A stretch of 64,000 nt of DNA from NCBI GenBank assembly GCA_963921825.1, contig OY997588.1, forward strand, positions 82,031,043 to 82,095,042. Direction: 5' to 3'. Both the position numbers and the translations under genes were made by a program. Position 1 is the stretch's first letter, and each line of letters starts with the position of its first letter. The stretch is from Erodium maritimum. Taxonomy: Eukaryota; Streptophyta; Magnoliopsida; Geraniales; Geraniaceae. Below the pieces are notes generated by a model. That model had not been told where the DNA came from and did not search any database. It saw nothing but the letters and a program-made list of their open reading frames with translations. Below, piece by piece: positions 54,422 through 64,000 of this stretch.

Positions 54422-55962
54422 TGCTACCTTCGGGATTCACAAGACGGTGTTCAAAGTTTCGGTTTTGCTTGAAAGTTTCGTTTTTGGCATGTTGTTTTGC
54501 TAAATTGTTTGATAACATGTTTTAAATTATTGTTTATGGATTTAATACATGTAAAATGAATTTTTGAAAATTATTTCAAATCTGGAAATTTTGAAAAAAA
54601 TTTGATTTTTCGGGTCTCGGGAGCGGGACTCTCGGGGAGCCGAAACCGGGACCGAACGGGGCTCCGTTGGACGGAGCTAGGCCAAGCATGACCATTGGAT
54701 GGTTGATATGCCAAGGCTAAACCGTTTTGTTAGTTATGACGAGTTTGGAACCGTCATGACGAACTCGAAGATCAAATGTTCAAAAGTTTCATTTTTGAAC
54801 GGTTTCGATAAACCGAGCATCAAAAAAATTCGAAACTTGGCTATTAAATAAAACCGGAAAATCACATGATGTTTGATAACATGCTTGTTTGATAACACGA
54901 TGTGTGATGTGATGTTGGCATGGTGTACATAATAGCCCCGAGCTCGATTTAATTATTTATCGCTTTTCACGGCCCGCGAGCCGTTAGAGTTAGCATGTAA
55001 TTATTCTTTCAAGGTGTGGTCGTCGAACCACTTGTTTGTAATATTTATTTATTCCCGACCTGCGAGTCGTGTATTAAATTGTAATATTTTACTCAAGACG
55101 AAGAAAGGGCGAAAAGGTCATTTGGTGGCTTTTCGGGTGTTGGCATCGGCTTGGAGTCGGTGGAGCTCAAGAAGCTAGTGGGAGTTAGTTTAGGGGGCTA
55201 TTATGTGCACATTTATCGCTTTATGCTTGGTTTAGTTTATGCATGATTAATTCTATGTGTTTTAGAATTGCATGCTTAACTTTATTTACCGAGCATATCA
55301 CCTCACATGCAAAGATAAAATTGGAATTTTAATCCTTGTGTGTGAGCCCTTAGAATCGTCATTACATTGGATGTAGTTGACGGGTTCGAAGGAAGAATTA
55401 CATTGGATGTAATTTGAGGCATCATTGCAATTGGAATGTAGTTGATGTGCTCATCGCATCTAGGATGTGTCAAAGTTTTAAACACAACCGGACAAGTAAA
55501 AGCGGGTCATGTCCGATACCTCCCAATTATCAACACCTTACTACCTCCCCGTCCTATGAGTGTCGTGCGCATTAGCGGAGCATCCATGGGAAAGCGGGGT
55601 AGTAGGTTTGGACGACATATGTGGGTGTCGTGCGCATTAGCGGAGCACCTACATAGTGACGGGCCATAGTTGAAAATTGGTGGACCCGACTACGATTCTC
55701 AGCCTGAGGTTGAGCTAGGGTAACAGATAGGGTAAGCCGTGTACATAAGTACATACCCTACCCAAGAGTCACATTGGATGTGATTGGATGGAGTCCTACC
55801 TACATAGCTCGATTAAGTGGTGAGCATTAGTTCAGCTTAATCGAGTGAATCAAGGATCTTGGTTTCAGATTCTAAAGGTTTAGAATCGATTGTTGGTGTT
55901 TAAGCTTGATCTTCATAAAATTTATTCAGTTTACTGATTGAATTTTATCTGTTGTAGATCAA

Positions 55963-56671
55963 ATGGCAAATTCAGCGAACATTAATAGTTTGTCATTAAA
56001 AACCATTCTTGAGAGGGTCAAGCTAAATGGGACAAACTATTTGGACTGGTACAGAATTTTGAGGATAGTCCTCAAGTCTGAACGCAAAGAATATGTCCTT
56101 GACAAGGCTGTCTCTAAGACCATATCAGAGTTACATGAAGTGTCATTAACTGCTGAGAAGAATATCTCAGGGATCTGGGATCCAAGGATATTCTGGTGGT
56201 CAACAAGGGAATTGGAAGTGGCAAGGGCTGGGCCCATGCACACTTGGCAGGAAAGATGAGACACCTGAGAATGTCTGCTTCTACTGCCAACAGCCTGGTC
56301 ATTGGAACCGGGATTACAGGAAGTTCACGGCTGATCTGAAGAAGGGCAGTGGGACTGCGCCTTCATCAAATAGCCTGGATGATCTGAAGAAGGGCAGTAG
56401 GACTGCGCATTCATCAGGAAACCTGGATGATCTAAGGAAGGGCGGTGGGACCGTGCCTTCATTCGGTATTAACTCTATAGAGCTACATCTCTCTACTTCC
56501 AAAGATTCATGGGTATTAGATACCAGGACTGAATCTCACACTTGCACTTATATATGGTGGCTGAAAGTAGGAGAGGTTTGGAAAGCACGAAGTGGACCTC
56601 AGAGTTGTGGCAACTGCTGTAGGATCCATGAGTCTTGCTTTGCCAAGTGGCCTTGTCTTAGTATTGTATAA
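55963..56671 (+). pseudogene. Copia-2 gag and protease region, broken
   Basis: MANSANINS... open to 56259 (98 codons), reading through the position where copia-1 has a stop. The zinc-knuckle remnant again ends in Tyr instead of Cys. Three 48-bp repeats lie at 56330-56473. The protease start is WVLDTRTESH, so the DTG glycine is Arg here and Met in copia-1. Confidence 0.85.
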
Positions 56672-57828
56672 TGTATATTGCATACCTACTTTTAGTAGGA
56701 ATATTATATCTGTATCCGTGTTTGACAAGGAAGGATATAATGTTAATATTGGAAATGGAGTTTTCAATGTTTTATGCAATGATATGTTTTATACAAGTAC
56801 TGACTTGGTTGGAGGATTGTACATATTAGATATGGGTAACAATGCCTCAAGTTCTATATATTCCGTTAACACCAAGAGGTCTAAATCCAACGATTTAAAC
56901 CTAACTCTGTTAAGGCACTGTCATCTAGGTCGCATAAACAAGAAGCACCTATCAGCACTTCAGAAGTGCGGACTTTCAGGTTCATTCGAATTCCATTCGA
57001 TCGATAGGTGCAAGGTTTGTTTGATGGGCAAAATGACTAAAGTGCCCTTTATCGATCGCGATGAAAGGGCGGGTGAATTATTGGGGCTGATACACTCGAA
57101 TGTGTGTAGACCAATAAGTTCACTTGCCAGGAGGGGTTTTAGCTACTTTATCACATTTACTGATGATTACAGTAAATATGGTTATGTCTATTCGATGAGA
57201 CATAAGTCTGAAGCTTTTGATAAATTCAAAGAGTTTAAGAATATAGTAGAAAACCAGCTCGACAAAGGTATTAAGACACTTCGATTGGATCGAGGTGGAA
57301 AATACTTGACCACAGAGTTATTAGATCATCTAAAAGAGAATGGGATCCTTTTGGAATGGACTCCTCCTAGGTCACTGTAGTTGAAAGGTGTAGCCAAACG
57401 GAGAAATCGGACATTGTTAGACAATGGTCTGTTCCATGATTAGTTGGACTGATCTCCCAATCTCTTTTAGGGGTTTTGCTCTAGAGACGACCGCATTCAT
57501 AGTGAATCGGGCTTCGACGAATGGTGTGGAAGGGACACCATTTTAAAAATGGTACGGGATGATGCCCGCTTTGTCCTTCCTAAAGATTTGTGGTTGCGAG
57601 GCTTATGTGAAACATTTGGTTTCGACTAAGCTCGAACCAAGATCTGAGATATGCACCTTCGTGTGGTATCCCAAAGCAACAAGGGGATATTATTTCTACA
57701 ATCCCAGTGAGAACATGGTGTTCGTCGCTTGGGGTGGGGTCTTTATGGAAAAGAAGTTTTGTTTCCAAAGACGTCATTGGGAGGACTGTGCATCTCGAAG
57801 AAATTCAGGATGGTACAGATCTGTCTAA
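56592..57828 (+). pseudogene. Copia-2 integrase region, catalytic residues lost
   Basis: 262 open codons, then broken sequence. HSNVCRP with Asn (codon 57099-57101) in place of the first catalytic Asp; FTDDYSKYGYVY kept; GVAKRRNRTLL with Lys in place of Glu after the stop at 57378. The post-integrase segment is at 57559-57828. Confidence 0.88.
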
Positions 57829-57916
57829 ACCAATTGGCAACCCAGTAGAAAGGAGCCAGAGATTGTCGTAGAGTAAGAACCAATTCCTGTTACAATTCCG
57901 GAAGGTCCAAGGCGAT

Positions 57917-58904
57917 TTGAAAGGATCAATCTTCCACCTCCAAGATATGGTATCCGGAGGTGACAATGAAGTCATGGTGGATCACGATGATCCAGCCACC
58001 TTTCAGGAAGTCGTGGATGGGCCCAACTCCGAGTTATGGCTGGGAGCCATGAGGGAGGAAATGCAATCCATGTCGGACAACCGAGTCTGGGAACCGGTTG
58101 ATCCCATCAATGGTGTGAGGACCATAGGATGCAAATGGATCTTCAAGGTGAAGATGGACATGGACGGCAACCCTCTGACCTACAAAGCTCAACTGGTGGC
58201 GAAAGGTTATAGGCAGATCCAATGGATTGACTATGAGGAAACCTTCTCCTTAGTGGCTATGGTCAAAATCGATCCAAATTCTTCTTGACATAACTGCGTA
58301 TCATAATTACGAGATATGGCAAGTGGATGTCAAAATCGCTTTCCTAAATGGAAATTTGACTGAGTACGTTTGTATGTCTCGGCCCAAAGGTTTTGACGAT
58401 CCGAAGAATAAAGGAAAGATTTATAAGTTGTTGAAATCCATTTATGGATTGAAACGAACTTCTCGGAGTTTGATCCTTCGTTTTGATGAAGCTGTAATTG
58501 GATTTGGCTTAATCAAGAACGAGGATGAATCTTGCGTTTATAAGAAGGCTAGTGGGAGCAATATTACCTTTCTGGTTCTCATTGAAAACGACATCCCAAC
58601 CTTGCACGAGACTAAAGCTTGGTTGAGGAAGTGTTTTTCAATAAAGGACTTAGGCGATGCTTCTCATATCTTAAGGATTAAGATATGTAGAGATCGCACC
58701 AAGAGGGTCTTGGATTTAAGTCAGGGAACCTATGTGAACAAGGCATTGAGTAGGTTCTTAATGCTCGATTCAAAGAAAGGACTCTTACCCACTAGTCATG
58801 GCATTCATCTCAGCAAGACTCAGTGTCCTAAGACACCTGATGAGCTGAAAAGGATGATGAGAATCCTATGCGTCTGGGGGCAGGATCGATCATATATGCC
58901 ATGA
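57917..58904 (+). pseudogene. Copia-2 reverse transcriptase, frameshifted and without catalytic loop
   Basis: The first part (57917-58288) ends ...YEETFSLVAMVK and is thrown out of frame by an extra A near 58267. The second part (58323-58904) resumes VDVKIAFLNGNL. FLVL joins IENDIPTL directly at about 58574-58581, so the YVDD loop is missing exactly as in copia-1. Confidence 0.9.
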
Positions 58905-59340
58905 CATGTATGAGACCAGACGTCTCGTAAGCCTTATGTTGTACCAGTAGACATCATTCTAACCCGGGGGAAAGATGATGCTGAACTAGTCGTCGAAGGA
59001 TGAGTAGACGCTAGTTTTCCAAGACAAATCCAGATGACTTTAGAAGTCAATCAGGATATGTATTTACGCTGAATGGCAGAGCTTTAGCTGGGAAAGCGTA
59101 AAGCAAGATACCATTGCCGAATCTACGTCAGAGGCCAAGTACATGGATGCTGCAGAGGAAGCTAAGGAGGCTATGTGGATTTGGAAATTCATGGCAGGGC
59201 TGGGTGTAATTAAAAACCCATCCAGTCCGGTGAATCCATTTTGCGACAACACAAGGGCCATTGCGCAAGCTAAAAGCCTAGATCGCATAACAAATCCAAA
59301 CATGTACTGCGGCGTATCCACCTCATCAGATAAATACTGA
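58905..59340 (+). pseudogene. Copia-2 RNase H region, degraded
   Basis: Fragments 'TIAESTSEAKYM', 'EEAKEAMWIWKFMAGLGV', 'FCDNTRAIAQAKS' (about 59110-59285), as in copia-1. The polypurine tract is at 59477-59491. Confidence 0.75.
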
Positions 59341-59491
59341 ACTGAGGTGAAGTGAAGATAACCGATATTGCAACAGATGATAACATAGCCAACCCTTTGA
59401 CTAAGGCAGTGTCACTGCCTGAACATGTTAGACATGTAAAGTCGATGGGGACATATTGGAGTTTAGATTGGAACTAGGGCAAGTGGGAGAT

Positions 59492-61179
59492 TGTTAGTCC
59501 TAGTGCCCGTAGTTCAATCCTAAATGTCCAAATGTATATATCATCGTTAGCAATAAAATTAAAGCGGCTTTATATTACTTATGTGTTGGAGTAATATATC
59601 GATGTGTGCTCTGATCTATGCCCACCATGCGAATAGAACCATAGATCGAGATAGATCACACTCGATGGGTCCCTAGTCAACAAAGCTTCACTAGAAGCGA
59701 CTAATATGAAAGATGGCTCTTTATGACTTACGTTCTGTTAGTCATTGGAATGGGATTCCGGAGTCTGATCATAGATATCATGTGGGACATGATATTGGAC
59801 GACCCGCCCTGAATATGTGCCATAGATTAAGTCATGAACATATTCAGTGTTGTAGCTTGTCATGTATCCTTAGACCAAGGAGTCTTTGTGATCGCTATGT
59901 AGTCAACAACTGAGTTTGACCTGAGCCTAACGTTGTCCGTAACAGGGCTTCCATAACGGTCAGGATTGGCTTGGGGACGGGCTACATGAGTGACACGAAA
60001 GACGGCTAAGGGATTTATCCCTCATACTAAGGTATGGGAAAGATATCGGTTCTCGGCCACTTGATCGAGAGTGACTGGAAGAATAGCATGGCCATGCACA
60101 TGATACTGGGTATCATATCTTCAGTCATCTCACATATCAAGGAACGGTGATTGAGAATAATAAGGATGACGGCTCTATGCCTTATCTCAATCAGGATATC
60201 GGAGATAAAAGGATAATGACAGGGACGACGGAAAGGTTAGAATCGACAGGGTCGATTCGTTATGTAGTGTCAGGCAATACTAAAGTCTCGTTAGTTGCCA
60301 CTTAAATAGGATCAAGTAAAATGGGATTTTACGTTGATCTATTGACATGCATAAACCTAAGGGTCACACCGAAGGATGAAACTCATTGACACATTTATGG
60401 AGAATGGCCAAAAGGGAGTTGTCTCGGGACATGACCAAAACTGGGTTTTGGGTCATGTGCCCGTAAGTGAATAGGACTGTACGGATCGAGACAAGGCTTG
60501 GAGTCTTGGGATTGATCGCGTCGGATAATGTTGGACATTTCCGGTATGGAAGGCTTGGAGGCGATGAGCGAATCACGGGACCTCATTTGAAATGGCCACG
60601 GGCCATGTTCTAAGAGGCCCATGAAAGGCACATGCAACCAAGGCCCATGGAACTAATTAATCAAGTCTTGATTAATTAGTACTAAGTAAGCAAGACAAGG
60701 ATTAAGGTGTTGGTGATTCACCACCTAACCCAATCTTGTCTTGCCATACTTTGTCCTATTTACACCTTACTTGACACCATACTTGTCCCATGCCTTTAGT
60801 TGGACAAGTATGGGTTTTGTTATGTTTAAGTCATCTTTTTTCAACATAACAAACACTAGACAAGAATAGAAAACACAACTTCTCTCCCCCTTCCCTTGCA
60901 ATTTCGGGTTTGGCAAGTTCCCACCTCCATTTTTGTGTTCTTGAGTCCTCAAAGAGAAGAACTACGTGGCTTTGATTCCCATGTGGATACGTAGGCGTCT
61001 TGGAGACTCAAGCCAATCATTCGTTAACCGGTGTTCTTGTTTTGGTAAGAACTAGTGCTGAATTTTTCTCTTGTTAATCCATTCTTTGTTAGTTGTTTCA
61101 TGGTTCTAATTGTCTCTTGGTTTTCATTGATTTTCCGCTGCGAGTTGGTTCATCTCCAACCCTACCTCGAGACCCAACA
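59492..61179 (+). repeat. Right LTR of copia-2
   Basis: 1688 bp, no difference from the left LTR noticed by eye. Palindrome at 60652-60680. Confidence 0.95.
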
Positions 61180-61184
61180 CGGAG

Positions 61185-62074
61185 GTCACGTGATATCACT
61201 TCCCGTCCGTCAAGGCAATGGAAGACATCCGTCATAGGGGTCCTTGGAGCTTCAAGGGATTTCCCCACCTCCTTGAACCGCTTAGGCAATTCGACTAGGC
61301 AGACGAGATTAACTTCAACCATGTGGAGCTTGGGGTCCGGGCGCTGAACATCCCAGGAGGAGCCAGGAATCACTACATCTGCGGCCTCATTGCAGGCAGC
61401 ATGGGCACTCAAGTCATGTCAGCCCCAATCCCGACGGCTCGACGTGAGGATATGCATCTCTGGCTAAGGGTTCGGATGGAGCTGACTCGACCCTTACGGC
61501 GCAGAATCCACCTCCGGTTCCCAGGTACTGATACTCCTGTTGTGATTGATCTACAATACGAGAGAGTGGTAGATTTGTGTCGCAGGTGCGGCATGCTGAC
61601 ACACAGGATCTCGGGCTGCCCGACCCTACTGTCGGGAATTGGTCGGGAGGAGATTCGGTATGATCACTCTATTCTGGTCCTGAGGGATCTGGATGTGGAC
61701 CGGCTGCTGCGAACGGTCTGGAATGCACCCCCTTCGGCGTCACACCCGACGATCACTTATCTCCTGAGTGATTTATCACTGAACCCTCTGATTCGGTCCA
61801 TGGAAATCACTATGGGCGCAGAATCATCCGATGTAGGCATCCCGAAGCCTGACTTCCTGGCTAAGGTTAACCGAGAATGGTTAACCAATACACTGCAAGG
61901 GGTGGCCATGGAGTACCCATACCGCCACCCAAGTCCACGAAGCCTGATTACCTGGCTAACGTCCACCCTGCTACTGACACTATGGTCCGAGTTGACCCCG
62001 GATATACTGCAGTGACGAGGGAAGAGAGGGAGGAAGATCCCTGGGACAACAGGGAGACCCCTAGGAGGGCTTAG
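61185..62074 (+). pseudogene. LINE-D ORF1, C-terminal part with CCHC knuckle
   Basis: Same frame as 52718: VT-stop-YHFPSV...IRHRGPWSFKGF is the DUF4283 core with its GPWSF motif. Stops at 61191-61193 and 61296-61298 break it. It then stays open to 62015: lRVRMELTRPLRRRIHLRF, then YERVVDLCRRCGMLTHRISGC, a CX2CX4HX4C knuckle with all ligands. A frame change near 61900 allows reading on to 62074. Role by family: RNA-binding protein of the LINE particle. Confidence 0.85.
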
Positions 62075-62658
62075 GGAAAGGCGGGCCCAATCGAGGCAAA
62101 GACAAGATGACCACCTTGAAGACTAGAAGTGGTTCGATGTATGCACGCCCGCCGGAGACAAAGAAGCAGAGGGGAGATCCGACTTCCCAACAGTAGCCCT
62201 GGTATCTGCCCTTCCAGGGGGAGGGGAGAGCATATGAAGCGGAGGCACAGAGGCCTCCGATGTAGGAATGATCCGCCCCAGCAGGGGTGGGTGGAGTCGG
62301 CCCCAGACTATACCTACAGACCCGGGACAGCCATTGCTGGGAGGTCTCGGGCAGCCTGCATTATTAGCACCTATATTTTACTTATTCTGTTATCGTTTAT
62401 GTTTCTGTTGGGATATTTTATTTTCTGCGCATTTTGGAACTTGGTATTTTTTTGCCTCGTTATGTTGGAATGATGGTAGGGAGTTGTCTTGAGTTTGTGC
62501 CCACGATTTCAAGTGGGCTATTATTATGGGTCCATGAGCGCTGGGCTTGTTACGGTCGGCCCGGACATATATCTGGAACTCGAGGCGGTCACGCCTCATC
62601 CTATTTGATTACCTTTTGGTATTAATGAAAGTCTCCGGTTACCCGTTTCAAAAAAAAA
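62075..62658 (+). terminator. LINE-D 3' UTR and poly(A) tail
   Basis: Contains a hairpin GAGGCG-gtca-CGCCTC at 62582-62597, then 'tattaatgaaagtctccggt' and a tail of nine A's. The hairpin sits about 55 bp before the tail. A second open stretch at 62129-62473 has a hydrophobic end but starts in the UTR and is not supported as a gene. Confidence 0.7.
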
Positions 62659-62894
62659 TTTTGAAATGTATTATTGTCCAACTAAATTTTATGGTGGTGT
62701 ATGTCTCCATGTGACGTACCCTTGCATGCCCTTGACCCATATCCAAGATTTTATCAATCCCTCACGATCTAAGAAGAAAGTTCATCGAGCCTTCTCTGTC
62801 CTTTCCGACCATTGTTTGTCACCTTGATGGCCGCACCGTATGACCCTCACCCTGGCTAACCCTTCTCATTGATCAATGAGACAACATTTGAACC

Positions 62895-63905
62895 ATGGCC
62901 TCTGATCCAATCCAAGACTTGAACGGTGCACACGCCCCCTTTTCACGTGTGAATCGTACTTTAGGATCTGACTCATCTGCCCACCCATCTACTGTCGAGT
63001 ATTGTAAGTTCCTCACTGATCTCACCAACAAACGGTTTTGTGATACCATGCCTGACCCAACAACTATTGGACCAACGAGCTCCGTCTTTCCCGTTATCGT
63101 CGTCTCCCTAGTTGGCGTATCCCAAGAGCCGACCTGGATACTTAAATCCACTCCCCCCCCCCCCAATATTTAACCCCCCTCCCTCGATGAGGGAATCTTC
63201 AGGAAATAGCTTACCCTCCGTTAGTGGCAATGTTGGCCCTCCAGGAGGGTTTCGACGCTATCAAAATGGATGAAAAAGAGAATTGGGTAATATTTATCCC
63301 GAGGAATCCAACAACTGACTATTGAATTTGCGGGATGCCTCTTCATGACCCGCAACTGTGATCGCAGTTCCATGAAGGTCTTAATGCAAATGGTCTGGTA
63401 TCACGCCGGTCTTGTCATTAGGACTTGGGATGAGACAATTATGGCTTCTATTTCATCTCTCAAGAGTAACAGAATAAAACAAGGGGGAGAACCTTAGTCT
63501 TTCAACCATACTACTTTGATCTTGGAAGATCTCCGACCAGGTTTCAATCTGGCCATCTTGTCATTTTCCAGACTCCAAATGTGAATCCTAGTGTCCGACC
63601 TACCATGGGACGGATTTACGGATGAGATGGGTTTCCAAGTGGGAGAAGCCTTGGGCCGTTTTGTTGATGTATGCACAGACCAATCTGGTCTCGCATGGGG
63701 AGGCACTCTTAGCATCCGGTTTAGGAAAAAAATTGTCACGCCTCTTCAGCGAACAACACTCATCACTGTCGAAGAACATCGAACATCGGTCTGAGTCCAT
63801 CTGTAATATGTGTGTCTTCCGAACTATTATATCCATTGTGTATGTATAGGCTATCAGGGTTTGGAGTTCCCTCGGAGGGAGCCTGTAGACCCCATTGAGA
63901 TTCAT
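62895..63905 (+). pseudogene. Decayed DUF4283-type LINE ORF1 (LINE-E)
   Basis: ATG at 62895 starts a frame with several stops. Recognisable pieces in the same frame are 62895-63173 and 63591-63794. The latter reads DLPWDGFTDEMGFQVGEALGRFVDV...LSIRFRKKIVTPLQR, the conserved 'GxALGxxxxV...RxRxxxxxxxPLxR' pattern of plant LINE ORF1 between DUF4283 and the knuckle. The knuckle would follow near 63800, where 'CNMC' is the only trace. A C-run lies at 63152-63165. The element probably continues past the window end; positions 62673-62894 before it show no gene. Confidence 0.5.
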
Positions 63906-64000
63906 CGATTTGATCTTTCCCTTAAGGCGCTGAAACTCCTCAATTTATGAAGCGAGATTCGTAGGAACTGGTCGGACCTCATTCCGACGCGACACGGTTC

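Larger units (their letters stand above)
52719..61179 (+). mobile_element. Copia-2: Ty1/copia element, sister of copia-1, inserted in LINE-D ORF1
   Basis: 8461 bp with 1688-bp LTRs (52719-54406 and 59492-61179) and a perfect duplication CGGAG (52714-52718 and 61180-61184). The LTRs look identical by eye. Internal sequence is collinear with copia-1 and shares most of its inactivating changes: gag deletion, Cys-to-Tyr in the knuckle, loss of the DTG glycine, integrase Asp-to-Asn and Glu-to-Lys, RT loop deletion. Both therefore descend from an already defective source. Confidence 0.95.
51773..62658 (+). mobile_element. LINE-D: ORF1-only non-LTR retrotransposon, interrupted by copia-2
   Basis: Flanked by a 14-bp duplication TTTTGAAATGTATT (51759-51772 and 62659-62672), with a poly(A) tail at 62650-62658. 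Without copia-2 it is about 2.42 kb: a short 5' leader, an ORF1 of the DUF4283/CCHC type, and a 3' UTR of about 580 bp. There is no room for, and no trace of, endonuclease or RT. It is an internally deleted LINE that moved as such. Confidence 0.88.

Noticed and set aside
1-64000. tRNA, rRNA or other structural RNA genes.
   Set aside because: None seen. The only tRNA-like matches are the 12-base primer-binding sites of the LTR elements.

Overview
This window reads as nuclear DNA of a flowering plant, in a retrotransposon-rich, gene-poor stretch. The evidence is: primer-binding sites complementary to plant initiator-Met tRNA (TGGTATCAGAGC); L1-type LINEs with the plant domain set (RRM-type or DUF4283/CCHC-type ORF1, endonuclease-RT-zf-RVT ORF2); Ty1/copia and Ty3/gypsy LTR elements with 5-bp target duplications; and telo-box plus TATA promoters in the LTRs. 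I cannot name the species. Almost all the sequence is mobile DNA. I support only one likely host gene, a 115-residue two-TM membrane protein on the minus strand at 49946-50293.

Layout. 1-12267: a non-autonomous inverted-repeat DNA transposon (copy A) built of gataaa-rich tandem repeats. It is split by a full-length LINE (LINE-A, 1157-11840), whose ORF1 is split by a solo gypsy LTR (solo LTR-1, 3471-6733). 13556-14766: a short LINE-like element that meets, tail to tail, a minus-strand RRM-coding non-LTR remnant (14770 to about 27890). That remnant holds a minus-strand solo LTR (solo LTR-3, 15404-27455), which in turn holds a very young gag-only gypsy element (TR-GAG type, 16762-25839). 28698-41935: a 5'-truncated minus-strand LINE (LINE-B) split by copia-1 (31743-40194). 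43195-48060: a minus-strand ORF1-only LINE (LINE-C) split by solo LTR-2 (43848-46438). 48090-49410: copy B of the DNA transposon, in opposite orientation. 49411-51758: the host gene and its spacers. 51773-62658: an ORF1-only LINE (LINE-D) with a 14-bp target duplication, split by copia-2 (52719-61179). 62673-64000: a decayed ORF1 of a further LINE.

How the parts relate. All five LTR-element insertions into non-LTR DNA lie inside LINE-type coding or transcribed sequence, and each can be undone at its target duplication. In several elements the nucleic-acid-binding protein (gag or ORF1) is kept while enzyme functions are gone: the gypsy element has gag only, LINE-C and LINE-D have ORF1 only, and both copia copies share the same damage in protease, integrase and RT. 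These elements would need enzymes in trans.

The most unusual signal is in the gypsy LTRs. All three solo LTRs and both LTRs of the TR-GAG element keep a candidate intron of 1.0-1.5 kb inside the LTR, from AG/GTAGGGAAA to a pyrimidine-rich ...TAG or ...CAG acceptor, with an inverted repeat just before the acceptor. The calls rest on reading sequence and translations by eye; no database or alignment program was used.
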